Assembly (NCBI GenBank): GCA_017457155.1
Contig: JAFTHZ010000031.1
Span: forward strand, 1-53,480
DNA length: 53,480 nucleotides
Direction: 5' to 3'
Origin: Ruminococcus sp.
Lineage (GTDB): Bacteria > Bacillota > Clostridia > Oscillospirales > Acutalibacteraceae
The notes beneath the pieces are model-generated. The model was not told the origin of the DNA. It searched no databases and was given only the letters and a program-made list of their open reading frames with translations. The translations under genes were made by a program, and so were the position numbers. Within the stretch, counting starts at the first letter, position 1. Each line of letters starts with the position of its first letter. This document shows positions 53,475 to 53,480 of this stretch, in pieces.

Positions 53475-53480
53475 ATGAAA
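53475..53480 (+). CDS. start of an unidentified gene (first two codons)
   Basis: ATG AAA ends the window. GGAGG at 53462-53466 lies 8 bases before the ATG, an ideal spacing, so a gene almost certainly starts here. The hairpins just upstream hint at an insertion-sequence transposase, but nothing of the protein is visible. Confidence 0.6.

Overview
The window looks like chromosomal DNA of a Gram-positive (monoderm) anaerobe of the Oscillospiraceae, most likely a Ruminococcus close to the starch-degrading R. bromii group. The main pointers are two secreted proteins that end in, or contain, type I dockerins with the same NVKDAT-IQK signature: a CotH-domain protein (11169-14480) and a GH13 amylase with two starch-binding-like modules (50361-53279). 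This is the architecture of an amylosome or cellulosome. Other pointers are Firmicutes-type regulation (a T-box on pheST, IreB, strong SD sequences, TTG/GTG starts, sigma-A promoters with 17-bp spacers) and lipoboxes on several secreted proteins. No tRNA, rRNA, CRISPR array or prophage was found. The species name is inference.

Layout. 1-3221 (+): a cell-envelope module with the C-terminus of a YdjI-like SPFH protein, an unknown membrane protein, a YdjG-like zinc-ribbon membrane protein and an unknown small protein. 3351-6983 (-): an ABC-2 exporter with DUF4097 and LiaF-like proteins, convergent with the first module. 7247-10969 (+): three separately controlled genes (SLC13-like permease, NSS sodium symporter, membrane-tethered M28 peptidase). 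11169-16003 (+): the CotH-dockerin protein and a MATE transporter. 16072-20692 (+): ppa, a DUF308 protein and a heterodimeric ABC exporter as one operon. 20850-21449 (-): a second DUF308 protein. 21668-24584 (+): tsaD and GTP-type pckG. 24694-27243 (+): transglutaminase-like lipoprotein, ruvX and an lgt-like gene. 27381-32007 (+): alr, polA, LMW phosphatase and rimI. 32098-35702 (-): a CofE-like ligase, then an O-antigen-ligase-like membrane protein with an upstream lipoprotein. 35871-38526 (-): feoA, feoB and a FeoB-associated Cys-rich protein, next to a DtxR-type regulator (38846-39211, +). 39290-39837 (-): ireB and an unknown partner. 40026-43720 (-): T-box, pheS and pheT. 43855-45812 (+): unknown membrane protein, nnrD and a lipoprotein. 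45883-49959 (-): potABCD. 50361-53279 (+): the amylase. 53356-53480: a hairpin-rich leader and the first two codons of a new gene.

How the parts work together. The CotH protein and the amylase probably dock onto the same cohesin class and belong to an extracellular polysaccharide-degrading complex. The iron locus is a self-contained circuit: a regulator with the Met/Cys/Glu/His ligand set of iron-sensing DtxR sits beside feoAB, and inverted repeats GTTAGC-N4-GCTAAC lie just downstream of the feoA promoter and again between feoA and feoB. The first 7 kb joins two modules whose relatives act in membrane stress responses. The least described parts are the duplicated operator module of the feo genes, the structured leader of tsaD, the CofE-like enzyme in an organism not expected to make F420, the divergent Lgt-like protein, and several small unknown proteins coupled to YdjI/YdjG and IreB.
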